From positions 1-44,633 of the forward strand of contig NZ_RCUA01000069.1 in assembly GCF_003731635.1 (NCBI RefSeq): a stretch of DNA of 44,633 bases. The letters run 5' to 3'. Position numbers and translations under genes: made by a program. This document shows positions 35,027 through 43,559 of the stretch, one piece after another (within the stretch, counting starts at the first letter, position 1; each line of letters begins with the position of its first letter). The notes beneath the pieces were generated by a model that saw nothing but the letters and a program-made list of their open reading frames with translations, did not search any database and was not told where the DNA came from. This DNA is from Marisediminitalea oceani (GTDB lineage: Bacteria; Pseudomonadota; Gammaproteobacteria; Enterobacterales; Alteromonadaceae).

Positions 35027-35203
35027 GTGACTCCCTTTGTTTCCTCGTCGGTCGATGAGATGAGGACTTGCTGTATAAATAATCGACGCTTTCAGCATAA
35101 GTTATCCCTGCCGAAAAGTAACGGATTAAAGTGTTTAAAAAATGTTAAATATATGTGAAGTGGGCTAGACTTGTATAAGCCATTTTAATGGAGCGGCCTG
35201 CCT

Positions 35204-36364
35204 ATGAAAGTTTATGCATTGGTTGTCGTACTCTGCAGCTTCATCTTGCTTGGCGGATGCGCCAGTACCGAGCCCGATACAGGTAATTATTTACACCCGG
35301 TTTATACCGACGCATTTCCCGCTGCCAGATCAGTAAACATTGAGTCGCCAGCCCAAATCCTCACGCTGCCTGAAGAGGCCAAACGGTTTTTAACGAAAAT
35401 TAAGGTGACGGCGGAGCAAAAGCAAACTACGCCGTTAGACGAGTTGGTAAACAGCCTGTTTGCTGAGCAACAGCTTGGTTTAAGTTACTTTAGCGATGCA
35501 AACTCCACGGTGGCAGATACTTTCAGAAACCGTCAGGCCAACTGTTTGTCGCTCACCCTGATGACTTACGCACTGGCAAAGGGCTTGGGGCTTGATGCCA
35601 GCTTACAGGACGTGTTTATTCCTGAATACTGGTCGCGCAAGCAAGGCTTTAGCCTGCTCAATGGCCACGTAAATGTGCTGCTCACCGACAAGCGGGATCT
35701 GTTTGCTACGCCAAGACTGGTGGACTTTGACGCCCGCATGCAGGGCCAGCAATTTAAATCAGAGACTATGTCGGTAAACCGAGCACTGTCGATGTTCTAC
35801 AACAATAAGGGGGCTAATGCACTGGTATACGGCAATTTCCCTGTCGCATTTCGATATCTCAGTGCGGCCCTTAAACAGGACGATCAGTTTACCGCTGCGT
35901 GGATCAATCTCGGTGTGTTGTACCGATTTACCGAGAATTACCGTTACGCCGAAGAGGCTTATCAGAAAGTCCTTCAGCTTGACGCTCAGAATCTCACAGC
36001 CAGAGAAAATCTGGCGATATTGTTTCGCCTGACCGGCCGTGATTCCAAGGCCAACGAGCTGGCCAAAGAGGTACATCAACTGCGGGTAGCTAATCCCTAT
36101 TACCATCTGATCCGCGGCGATGAAGCTTTCGAAGAGGGCGATTTCACCCTGGCTCATAATTATTACCGCCGGGCCTACCGGTTAGACAGAACGAATCATT
36201 TGATCCTCTTTGCCCTGGGCAAAACTGCGCTGGCGACGGGTGAAACAGACGATGCACAAACTTTTCTGGAGCGCGCCATTAAGCGCGCCGAGTTGCCGGC
36301 TGATCGACAGCGCTATGCCGCCAAACTGGCCGTACTGAGTCATTACCATGAGGAACAGCTGTAA
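35204..36364 (+). CDS. Lipoprotein with transglutaminase-like fold and TPR repeats
   Basis: The 386-residue protein has a lipobox (FILLGGC, C19). Residues about 75-180 look like a transglutaminase-type papain fold: C114 in RQANCLSLTLMTYALAKGLG, H155 in LNGHVNVLL and D174/D176 in RLVDFDA form a plausible Cys-His-Asp triad. Residues about 210-380 are TPR repeats (ALVYGNFPVAFRYLSAALKQ; LGVLYRFTENYRYAEEAYQKVLQL; FTLAHNYYRRAYRLD). The protein is probably anchored to an envelope membrane. Its stop overlaps the ATG of the M28 peptidase by one base, so the two are coupled. Function unknown; it could be a protease-like enzyme or a scaffold. Confidence 0.75.
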   Translation: MKVYALVVVLCSFILLGGCASTEPDTGNYLHPVYTDAFPAARSVNIESPAQILTLPEEAKRFLTKIKVTAEQKQTTPLDELVNSLFAEQQLGLSYFSDANSTVADTFRNRQANCLSLTLMTYALAKGLGLDASLQDVFIPEYWSRKQGFSLLNGHVNVLLTDKRDLFATPRLVDFDARMQGQQFKSETMSVNRALSMFYNNKGANALVYGNFPVAFRYLSAALKQDDQFTAAWINLGVLYRFTENYRYAEEAYQKVLQLDAQNLTARENLAILFRLTGRDSKANELAKEVHQLRVANPYYHLIRGDEAFEEGDFTLAHNYYRRAYRLDRTNHLILFALGKTALATGETDDAQTFLERAIKRAELPADRQRYAAKLAVLSHYHEEQL

Positions 36365-37284
36365 TGAAGTTATCCCTATTAATCGCAGTCTGGGGGGTAG
36401 GATGGTGTGCACTGGTGAACGCCAGTGAGCCGGTATGGATGCAGGATCTCAATGTGCTGGCCGATGATTTGATGGAAGGCCGTGAAGTGGGTAGCAAAGG
36501 CTCAAAGCGTAGCCGCGAATACCTGATGGAGCGCTATGCCGAAATTGGCATCGAGCCACTGCCGGCACTTAACGACTTTGGTCAGCCATTTTCAGCCATC
36601 CGCAAAAATAAGCCATTGGCCGGCACCAATGTGGTTGGTCAGCTCAGAGGCGCTCTGGATATATATATTGTGGTAAGTGCTCACTACGACCATATCGGAC
36701 GGAAGGGAAGGCGTATATTTAACGGAGCAGATGATAACGCCAGTGGCGTGGCGGCTATGTTGTATCTTGCCGCGCAAAGTCAGCAAAGCGGGCGACAGTG
36801 TCACCAGGTGTTTTTAGCGTCGGATGCCGAAGAACATGGACTGCTTGGCGCCAAAGCCTTTGTGTCGTCCGACGTGGTGGCAGCAAAGTCGATTTTTGTA
36901 AACCTCAACCTCGATATGCTCTCGCAACCGGGTGGCCGCAAAGAGGTACTGGTGAGTGGCAATCTCAGCCATCCGGCGTTTAATGGCCTAATAGAAAATA
37001 TTGAACTGGCCAGCAACATGCCCATGATTGCTACCGATGAAAAACGTCGTGTCGGCCGCTACCCGAGCCTGGCAGACCGCCGTAAGGTGAGCGACCATGC
37101 CGCTTTTGCAGAACAGGGGATCCCGTTTTTGTTTCTGGGTGTGGGCAGGCATAACTACTATCACACGCCGAGGGATACCGCTTCCCGGGTAAATCAATCG
37201 TTCTATGGCGAAACGGTCAGAATTGCCTGGCAATACCTGCAAAAGCTGGATGCTTTGTGTGCTAAAGCTGACGAGCAGGCATAA
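36364..37284 (+). CDS. Secreted M28-family zinc aminopeptidase
   Basis: The 306-residue protein has a signal peptide (hydrophobic 3-19, cleavage near VNA at 18-20). All M28 co-catalytic zinc ligands are visible: H107 in SAHYDHIG, D123 in NGADDNASGVA, E157 next to catalytic E156 in SDAEEHGL, D184 in LNLDML, and H267 in YYHTPRD; catalytic D109 is also present. It should release N-terminal amino acids from peptides in the periplasm or outside the cell. ATG overlaps the upstream stop (TAATG), linking it to the transglutaminase-like lipoprotein. Confidence 0.92.
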   Translation: MKLSLLIAVWGVGWCALVNASEPVWMQDLNVLADDLMEGREVGSKGSKRSREYLMERYAEIGIEPLPALNDFGQPFSAIRKNKPLAGTNVVGQLRGALDIYIVVSAHYDHIGRKGRRIFNGADDNASGVAAMLYLAAQSQQSGRQCHQVFLASDAEEHGLLGAKAFVSSDVVAAKSIFVNLNLDMLSQPGGRKEVLVSGNLSHPAFNGLIENIELASNMPMIATDEKRRVGRYPSLADRRKVSDHAAFAEQGIPFLFLGVGRHNYYHTPRDTASRVNQSFYGETVRIAWQYLQKLDALCAKADEQA

Positions 37285-37307
37285 AAAAGCGGAGCTATTG
37301 CTCCGCT
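37283..37307 (-). terminator. Rho-independent terminator of the oxygenase gene, possibly two-way
   Basis: AGCGGAGC (37288-37295) pairs with GCTCCGCT (37300-37307), loop TATT. On the minus strand it is followed by six T (37283-37288), 20 bp after the oxygenase stop. It also lies 3 bp after the M28 stop and may end that transcript. Confidence 0.85.
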
Positions 37308-37326
37308 GGATATTCGTTTCAAAGCC

Positions 37327-38166
37327 TTAGATTACGCCCAGTTCACGCAGGCGTTCCTGTAAATACGCCTCGGCGGTGTAACGGTCAGACAATTTAACGT
37401 CCGGACGCGGGTGCAGGAATAACGGCAGGGAAATACGTGACTTAGTCATATCCGCACCATCGGGGTTAATGACCCGGTGGATGGTAGATGGGTAATAACC
37501 GCCACTGGCTTCCTGCAGCATGTCGCCAATATTCACAATCAGCGTACCGAAATCGCAGGGAACATCCATCCAGGAGCCGTCTTTACGCTGTACCTGCAGG
37601 CCCGGCTCGTTAGCTGCCGGTAAAACGGTTAGCAGGTTAATATCGCCGTGGGCTGCTGCCCGGATAGCATCCGGCTCTTCATTGCCGTCCAGTGGCGGGT
37701 AGTGCAGCACGCGTAGCAGGGTTTGCTCACTGCCATCAATCATTTGTGACAACGGCTCGTTAAAATTGGCCTTAACGTCTTCTGGTGCATTGTCTTCGAC
37801 CCAGGTGAGTAATTCAGCGGCCAGGCTGGTGGTTTTGGCGTAATAGTCGGCCAATTGCTGCTTTAACTCCGGCGGGCACATACCCCATGGGTAGTAATGG
37901 AAATATTCCTTAATGTCTTTTTTCTTAAAGCCCTTAGCAACTTCGGATACTGACTTTGAAAAATAACCGTCCTGAGTGCCTTTGTTGTAGGTGTAGTCGA
38001 ACTTTTCTTCGCTGTCGAAAAACGCCTGCCAGGCTGTGTAGATATCTTCTACCAGTTGTTTCTGAATAGGGTGATTTTTTAATACGCCAAAGCCGGTTTC
38101 GTGCAGCGATTTAGCAAATAACTCGGCAGCGTTGTCTGCCTGATAATCTACGGCAACTAAGTTCAT
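37327..38166 (-). CDS. 2-oxoglutarate/Fe(II)-dependent oxygenase, isopenicillin N synthase-like
   Basis: The 279-residue cytosolic enzyme has a short DIOX_N-like start (HETGFGVLKNHPI) and the 2OG-Fe(II) core: iron ligands H173 and D175 (AAHGDINLLTVL), H230 (PSTIHRVINP) and the co-substrate arginine R244 in KSRISLPLF. These enzymes hydroxylate or cyclise small molecules; the bacterial members of this type are mostly uncharacterised. There is no biosynthetic gene nearby, so a general metabolic role is more likely than antibiotic synthesis. It ends at the shared hairpin. Confidence 0.9.
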   Translation of the reverse strand: MNLVAVDYQADNAAELFAKSLHETGFGVLKNHPIQKQLVEDIYTAWQAFFDSEEKFDYTYNKGTQDGYFSKSVSEVAKGFKKKDIKEYFHYYPWGMCPPELKQQLADYYAKTTSLAAELLTWVEDNAPEDVKANFNEPLSQMIDGSEQTLLRVLHYPPLDGNEEPDAIRAAAHGDINLLTVLPAANEPGLQVQRKDGSWMDVPCDFGTLIVNIGDMLQEASGGYYPSTIHRVINPDGADMTKSRISLPLFLHPRPDVKLSDRYTAEAYLQERLRELGVI

Positions 38167-38272
38167 TAGGGTTTCCTGTCGTTCTGATTTTACAAATTAT
38201 AATGTGGCTTTGCGGCACTGCAAATGCCGGCGGCTTGATACACATCAAGCCGGATTGATTACGGCCGAAAGT

Positions 38273-39484
38273 TTAGCCCAGTGTCAGATAAAAGCCGGCC
38301 AGTGCTGCACTCATCAGGTTGGATAAGGTGGCAGCAAAAACCGCCTTAAGGCCTAACTGAGCGATTTCTTTACGCCGGGTGGGGGCCATGGCGCCAATAC
38401 CGCCCATCAGAATGGCAATGGATGAGAGGTTGGCGAAACCACATAAGGCAAACGTAATAATCGCCTGACTGATTGGAGACAGCTCTGGCTGTGCTGCAAT
38501 AAAGTCCAGGTAGGCGATAAATTCATTAACCACTATCTTCTGACCAATAAAGCTACCGGCAATCTGCGCTTCAGACCAGGGCACACCGAGCGTCCAGGCG
38601 AGAGGCTGTAACAGGAAGCCGAGAATTTGCTGAATGGTGAGGTTTTCAAAACCAACCAGACCGCCAGCCCAGCCAATGATGCCGTTCAGCATGGCAATCA
38701 GGGCCACAAAAGCCAGCAACATCGCGCCTACGTTCAGAGCAAGTTGTAAACCGGAAGCAGCACCGCTGGCAGCGGCGTCGAACACGTTTGCATAGTGGGT
38801 TTTTTCTTCTTCGGTTTTTTCCAGCTCGTTGTGCGGCTCTGAGGTTTCCGGCTGCATAATTTTAGCCATTAGCAGGCCACCCGGTGCGGCCATAAAGCTG
38901 GCAGCCAGCAGATACTTAAGCTCAACGCCCATGCCGGCATAGCCAGCCATTACCGAACCGGCAATAGAAGCGAGCCCGCCCACCATAATTGCAAACAACT
39001 CAGAACGGGTCATGTTGGGGATAAATGGCCGAACTACCAGCGGTGCTTCGGTCTGACCGACGAAAATGTTGGCGGCTGCCGACATCGACTCCGGGCGACT
39101 GGTTTTCAGGGCTTTTTGCAGCAAACCCCCGATCAAACGAATGATAATGTTCATCACTTTGAGGTGATACAGCACGGCAATCAGGGAAGAGAAAAAGATA
39201 ATAACGGGCAATACATTAAAGGCAAAAATAAAGCCCAGGGATTTGTTACCAATCGGGCCAAACACAAAATCGATACCGGCCTGGCTGTAGTCGATAATGT
39301 TCTGCACAAACTCGGTGGTTTTAAGTAACAGCTGAATACCGGGTTCAAAATACAGGATAAACGCGCCCACGGCCGCCTGAATGGCGAAAGCGCCACCCAC
39401 GGTGCGCCAGTTTATGGAACGTCGATTACTTGATAAAGCGAATGCAATACATAACAGCAGGGCGACGCCCAGTAAACTTATCAT
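38273..39484 (-). CDS. Concentrative nucleoside transporter, NupC family
   Basis: The 403-residue inner-membrane protein begins [29 protein letters not shown] and shows CNT motifs: [12 protein letters not shown] in the middle (nucleoside-binding region), then [20 protein letters not shown] and [21 protein letters not shown] and [14 protein letters not shown] towards the end. It takes up nucleosides with H+ or Na+. The kinase gene udk ends 11 bp upstream, so uptake and phosphorylation of uridine/cytidine are encoded in one operon. Confidence 0.94.
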   Translation of the reverse strand: MISLLGVALLLCIAFALSSNRRSINWRTVGGAFAIQAAVGAFILYFEPGIQLLLKTTEFVQNIIDYSQAGIDFVFGPIGNKSLGFIFAFNVLPVIIFFSSLIAVLYHLKVMNIIIRLIGGLLQKALKTSRPESMSAAANIFVGQTEAPLVVRPFIPNMTRSELFAIMVGGLASIAGSVMAGYAGMGVELKYLLAASFMAAPGGLLMAKIMQPETSEPHNELEKTEEEKTHYANVFDAAASGAASGLQLALNVGAMLLAFVALIAMLNGIIGWAGGLVGFENLTIQQILGFLLQPLAWTLGVPWSEAQIAGSFIGQKIVVNEFIAYLDFIAAQPELSPISQAIITFALCGFANLSSIAILMGGIGAMAPTRRKEIAQLGLKAVFAATLSNLMSAALAGFYLTLG

Positions 39485-39495
39485 GGGGTAATCCT

Positions 39496-40119
39496 TTACT
39501 TAATAGCTTGTTGTATGTGTGATTTTATTACGTCCAGCGCAATTTGGTTTTTGCCACCCTGAGTGACCACTACGTCGGCGGTAAAGCGACTGGGTTCAAT
39601 AAACTGGTGGTACATGGGTTTTACGGTTTTTTCGTACTGCTTGGCCACTGAATCCATGGTCCGCCCGCGCTCTTTAACATCCCGCATCATGCGGCGCATC
39701 AGACAGATATCCAGCGGTGTGTCGATGAAGATTTTTACATCGTATAAAGGCAGTAACTCTACTCTGGCAAGCAGCATAATGCCTTCGAGGATCACTACCG
39801 GGGCAGGCTGCAACCGCTCGGTTTTAGGTAACCGGGTATGGGTTTTAAAGCAGTAATGCGGGTAGTCAATGGGCTCACCATTACGCAAGGCACCGAGGTG
39901 GGCTTTTAGTAATTCGTGTTCAAAGGCATTAGGATGGTCGTAGTTGTTTTTTTCCCGCGCTTCCATGGGTAAATGGTCCTGGGCACGGTAATAGTGGTCC
40001 TCGCGGAGGATCTGTACCGGCCGACCTTGCTCAGAAAAAGCATTAATCAGGTTCTCGGTGAACAACGACTTACCGGAGCCAGAAGCACCGGAAATAGCAA
40101 TAATCAGGGGTGTTTGCAT
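39496..40119 (-). CDS. udk: Uridine kinase
   Basis: The 207-residue cytosolic kinase phosphorylates uridine and cytidine with ATP. Walker A is G11-ASGSGKS-18; the uridine-binding DHYYRAQDH and [14 protein letters not shown] (an aspartate and histidine contacting the base) follow, then VVILEGIML (Walker B) and [16 protein letters not shown] (lid). Length agrees with E. coli Udk (213). It precedes the nucleoside transporter gene by 11 bp. The region upstream (40120-40361, 242 bp) carries no gene and should hold its promoter. Confidence 0.95.
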   Translation of the reverse strand: MQTPLIIAISGASGSGKSLFTENLINAFSEQGRPVQILREDHYYRAQDHLPMEAREKNNYDHPNAFEHELLKAHLGALRNGEPIDYPHYCFKTHTRLPKTERLQPAPVVILEGIMLLARVELLPLYDVKIFIDTPLDICLMRRMMRDVKERGRTMDSVAKQYEKTVKPMYHQFIEPSRFTADVVVTQGGKNQIALDVIKSHIQQAIK

Positions 40120-40361
40120 AGTGGGAAAAACGTATTTTTAGTTATAGCAAAGATACGCAAATGCACCGTGCGAATCAATCCCACAGTATAGGCTTTAAAT
40201 CAGATAGCGCCGTTCGGGGGTGTTTTGACATCCCGGCAAATGGTGAGTCTTTGCATTATAATGCTGACCATTTGTTCAGGTTACCATTGTTTTCCCGGCT
40301 TGCAAACTGTCTGTCATCAGGGGGTCATACCTGTGCTGTACAAGCCTGATTACAATTCTCG

Positions 40362-41333
40362 CTATTCGCCAATAATGTCGATGTCGCTGGCATGCAGCAC
40401 CGGCAGGGCATAGGAGTGTTGCTTGGAGCGTGAGCCTTCACCCTGAGCGCGCGGAGGGTAATAGCGGGTTTTCTCTTCACTGAACCCGGCAAATACCTCA
40501 TCGAGGGCGGCCCGGATCTCACTCAGGGTTTTATCCAGATTAGCGTTAAAATCAGGCCGTTTACGTTTGGTATGGCCTAATTCCATCAAGCGGGTAAACA
40601 CTTTACTGGCAAGATTGGTCAGCTCTGGTGGGATATCCTTGTGGTGAAGTAATACCGCGTTGGGGTTTTCGATACAGTAGTGCAGCAAAGCTGTGTAGAA
40701 GCACAACGGTTTATTTTGTAGCTGCACGGTGACATCATTAACGCCATTGCCGAGGGTTTTCTCGTTGAGGTTAACGGTCAGCTTAGGCGTAATTTTTACT
40801 ATTGGAACCGGTTGCGCCAGGACTGCTGCTTTTACTGCGCGGCGCTGGCTGGTTCGTACCTTAACAAATGCCGGCGATACCAACAGGGCTGCCAGCAGGG
40901 CTAACGGGCTGAATGACAGGTAGCGATAAAGCGGTTTAGTGGCCAGCTGTACGTTAACGGTTTGTTCGGAGTTTTCCAGTACCAGTTGGGTTAAACGCGC
41001 ATTTTCAGGCTGCCCCGCAGCATTGGCAGTAACCGATTGCAGTGATACCAGCCATACACCGGTTTGCTGTTCGCTTAATATGGTATTAATGCGATTAAGG
41101 TAAGCCTTGAGTGTATCCTGATTAGGCGGCGTTCTTAACGTTTGGTTGCCCACGTCGAGAAACTGCAGATCCAGGCTAATGCGCGCTTTTATTTTATCGA
41201 CAGCTTCATGTTCGGCATATAACCGGGCACTGGTCTGGCCAACCAGGGCACCTAGCTGGAAGATAACAAACAGCAGAAGGGTGACGAGGCCGCCCTTTAG
41301 CCAGTCGTTGGGTGTAATATCATAGGTTTTCAT
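40362..41333 (-). CDS. Two-helix membrane protein of a binding-protein module, unknown family
   Basis: The 323-residue protein has membrane helices at about 14-34 and 139-158, with a periplasmic loop of about 105 residues between them (rich in short helices and turns). A cytoplasmic part of about 165 residues follows; it contains NKPLCFYTALLHYCIENPNAVLLHHKDIPPELTNLASKVFTRLMELGHTK-like text, a region resembling the DNA- or partner-binding C-terminus of some membrane transcription regulators, but I cannot assign it. The start overlaps the upstream gene by 14 bases, so the two are translated together. No kinase or ATPase motif is visible. Confidence 0.7.
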   Translation of the reverse strand: MKTYDITPNDWLKGGLVTLLLFVIFQLGALVGQTSARLYAEHEAVDKIKARISLDLQFLDVGNQTLRTPPNQDTLKAYLNRINTILSEQQTGVWLVSLQSVTANAAGQPENARLTQLVLENSEQTVNVQLATKPLYRYLSFSPLALLAALLVSPAFVKVRTSQRRAVKAAVLAQPVPIVKITPKLTVNLNEKTLGNGVNDVTVQLQNKPLCFYTALLHYCIENPNAVLLHHKDIPPELTNLASKVFTRLMELGHTKRKRPDFNANLDKTLSEIRAALDEVFAGFSEEKTRYYPPRAQGEGSRSKQHSYALPVLHASDIDIIGE

Positions 41334-42186
41334 TTGAATTACACTCGTTAATTAGCACCACGTCGCGGTAGTACTTGCGTGGGTGGTTATTGGATATCTC
41401 AGTGATAACCTGCTGAATAGCACAGCGTAAATCGGTGTTGTTATCCTGCATCTTTAAATACCAGCGCATGCCAGGCACACTGTTTTCCAGTGAGGTAATG
41501 TAATTACGCGACAACGTTTGTTCATCGGCCTTACCCCAGTAGCTGGAGATAATATCTACCTCTCCGGCCATCAGTGCGCGGCGCAGTTCCTGATGCGAAT
41601 TGTAGTAGTAGAGCTTAATGTTAGAATCGTTAAGACCCAGCCGCTGCAATACTGTTTTCGGCACTATATGGCCTGAACGACTGCTCGGGTAATCGAGTAT
41701 ACCGATGCGCTTGCCCAGCAGATACTCCTTACTGAGTACCGGTTTTTCACGCAGGGCAATAAAATATGCGCTGTAATCGGGGTGAGCTGCTATGCTGTCG
41801 TAGTGGTAGATGCGGTCGGCGCCGAAAGCGTCTACTACATTACTCTTTACCAGGGTTAATTCCGGCACGCCGTGATTAACAAACCGGAAGGTATCAAAAT
41901 CGTTACGACCGATAATCACCTGTACATCACCAAATTGACGTTGCACTACATTATTATCACACAGTAAGGGTAGTGCTTTTTCGGCGATGGATTGCTCAGT
42001 GAGGTATACATTAAAGACCTTGCTGTTTTGCGACAACGGGGCATCGCACTGCAACTTGCTGGTAGTTTGCGGTGAGATGTCATTTATTTTTTGTGAATTT
42101 TGCACGAAGCCCACTACGCCGCTAAAAATAAAAATAGCAGCAACAATCAGCCATCGTGTTGTTGAATTCAGTCGTAAACGGTGCAA
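41320..42186 (-). CDS. Membrane-tethered PhnD-like solute-binding protein
   Basis: The 288-residue protein has an uncleaved-looking N-terminal helix (about 12-29, WLIVAAIFIFSGVVGFV) and then a periplasmic type-II binding fold: VYLTEQSIAEKALPLL, QFGDVQVIIGRNDFDTFRF, KEYLLGKRIGILDYPSSRSGHIVPKTVLQRLG and AGEVDIISSYWGKAD. The kinked GKRIGILDYPSSRSG and SG-IVPK segment match PhnD/phosphate-binding-like domains. It lacks permease partners but overlaps a two-helix membrane protein gene, so a sensing role is more likely than transport. Ligand unknown. AT-rich upstream palindromes may control it. Confidence 0.72.
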   Translation of the reverse strand: MHRLRLNSTTRWLIVAAIFIFSGVVGFVQNSQKINDISPQTTSKLQCDAPLSQNSKVFNVYLTEQSIAEKALPLLCDNNVVQRQFGDVQVIIGRNDFDTFRFVNHGVPELTLVKSNVVDAFGADRIYHYDSIAAHPDYSAYFIALREKPVLSKEYLLGKRIGILDYPSSRSGHIVPKTVLQRLGLNDSNIKLYYYNSHQELRRALMAGEVDIISSYWGKADEQTLSRNYITSLENSVPGMRWYLKMQDNNTDLRCAIQQVITEISNNHPRKYYRDVVLINECNSNENL

Positions 42187-42681
42187 AGTGTTTTAGAGTT
42201 AGTTTTACTTGTTTGACCAATTTGAACAGTTAAACTTATTTAATGCAATAAGTAAGTTTATTTTGAGTGCGTAAGTCGTTGAAAAAAAGCTTAATTCATT
42301 AAGTAACTTTGAATTTGCTTAAACGCTGTTTATTCATTGTGGTTATGCGAAGAATATAGCTGGGCTTGTGAGCAGGGCCGGGAGTTCTAATAATTTAGGT
42401 AAATAACTGACCGTTTGTTCAGGAAAATATAAAAATAATAAGCGTTGTCAACTTTTTAAAGTAGTTCAACCAGAGCGAATTTGTCATATTGCTGAAACAA
42501 TAATAATGAACAATCTCGGCCCGATTTACGCTGTTTCAGAAAAACGGAACTGTCACCAATAACGGCTATGGTGACCGAACATAAAAATTGCCTTTACTGC
42601 CGGAAGCAACAGGTTACTGTTCTATCTCTTGTTAACGGGGGTAATACAAACGCCTTATGAAAATAAATGGGAAACACACTA
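42187..42681. other. AT-rich divergent intergenic region, no gene
   Basis: These 495 bp separate the binding-protein gene (minus) from the TonB receptor gene (plus). Seen: palindrome ACTTATT-TAATGC-AATAAGT (42234-42253), palindrome CTTAAT-TC-ATTAAG (42290-42303), two direct A(A/T)TAAGTAA(G/C)TTT repeats (42247-42259, 42298-42310; 51 bp apart), and an inverted pair CTGAAACA/TGTTTCAG (42492-42499, 42532-42539). A GGGAAA site lies before the receptor ATG at 42682. Confidence 0.6.
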
Positions 42682-43559
42682 ATGATGACAAAATCGAAGC
42701 TTAATCGCGTAGCGATTGCGGTAGCGATGTCTGTTGGTCTGTCTACTGCCGCTATGGCACAGCAGACATCTTCAGAAATCACTGGTCGCGTAGTTGGTCC
42801 ACAGGGCGCACCTGCAGCGGGTACAGTAATTACTGTTAAGCACGTTCCAACCGGAAGTATTAAAACAGTTACTGCTAATGCTAACGGTCAGTTCAACCTG
42901 TCGGGTCTTCGTGTTGGTGGTCCTTACGAAATCGTAATGGATTCTGACACTTTCGAAGATGCTACTATTTCAGATGTTTATCTGTCTCTGGACAGCGGTT
43001 TAAACCTGAACAACTTTGCACTGGGTGCACAAGCTGACGTTGAGCGCATCGAAGTAACTGCTTCACAAATTGCTTCTATTGCTTTTGGCCAGAAAGGTCC
43101 TTCTTCAAACTTCAGTCTTGAAGATCTGCAAAACGCGCCTGCTATTAACCGTGATATTAAAGACCTGGTTCGTGCCGACCCACGTGTTTATATCGACGAA
43201 ACTTTCTCAGACGGCATTCAGTGTGCCGGTGCATCACCTCGTTTCAACAGCTTAACGCTGGACGGTATGCGTCTGAACGATAACTTCGGTCTTAACTCAA
43301 ACGGTTACCCAACTGAAAGCATCCCGTTCTCATACGATGCAATTGAGCAGGTTGCAGTAGAGTTAGCACCTTTCGACGTAGAATACGGCGGTTTTACAGC
43401 GTGTAACATCAACGCCGTAACCAAGTCAGGTACTAACGAAGTCCACGGTTCTGCTTTTTACGATTTCACTTCTGACTCGTTTAAAGGCGATTCAATCGAA
43501 GGTAACGACATCGACAACGGTAACTACACTGAAAAACGTTACGGTTTCACGGTAGGTCT
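42682..43559 (+). pseudogene. Oar-like TonB-dependent receptor, interrupted by ISAs1-family element
   Basis: About 292 codons remain. The product starts with a signal peptide (cleavage after ATAAMA-type AMA), then a carboxypeptidase-regulatory-like beta-sandwich (about 25-105; SSEITGRVVGPQGAPAAG, GQFNLSGLRVGGPY) and the TonB plug start (about 120-290; RDIKDLVRADPRVYI, FNSLTLDGMRLND, EYGGFTACNINAVTKSG). The barrel is missing: at 43559/43560 the frame enters the insertion element and stops at 43851. The ATG at 42682 is chosen for its GGGAAA site; an ATG at 42667 is possible. Intact relatives have close to 1000 residues and import large ligands or peptides. The rest of the gene would lie beyond the window. 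Confidence 0.88.

Noticed and set aside
37327..38166. Antibiotic biosynthesis locus because of the isopenicillin-synthase-like enzyme
   Set aside because: No peptide synthetase or other biosynthetic genes are nearby; this oxygenase family is common in ordinary metabolism.
40225..40413. Small ORF before udk and at the end of the two-helix protein gene
   Set aside because: It overlaps the end of a stronger gene on the other strand, has no ribosome-binding site and no family features.
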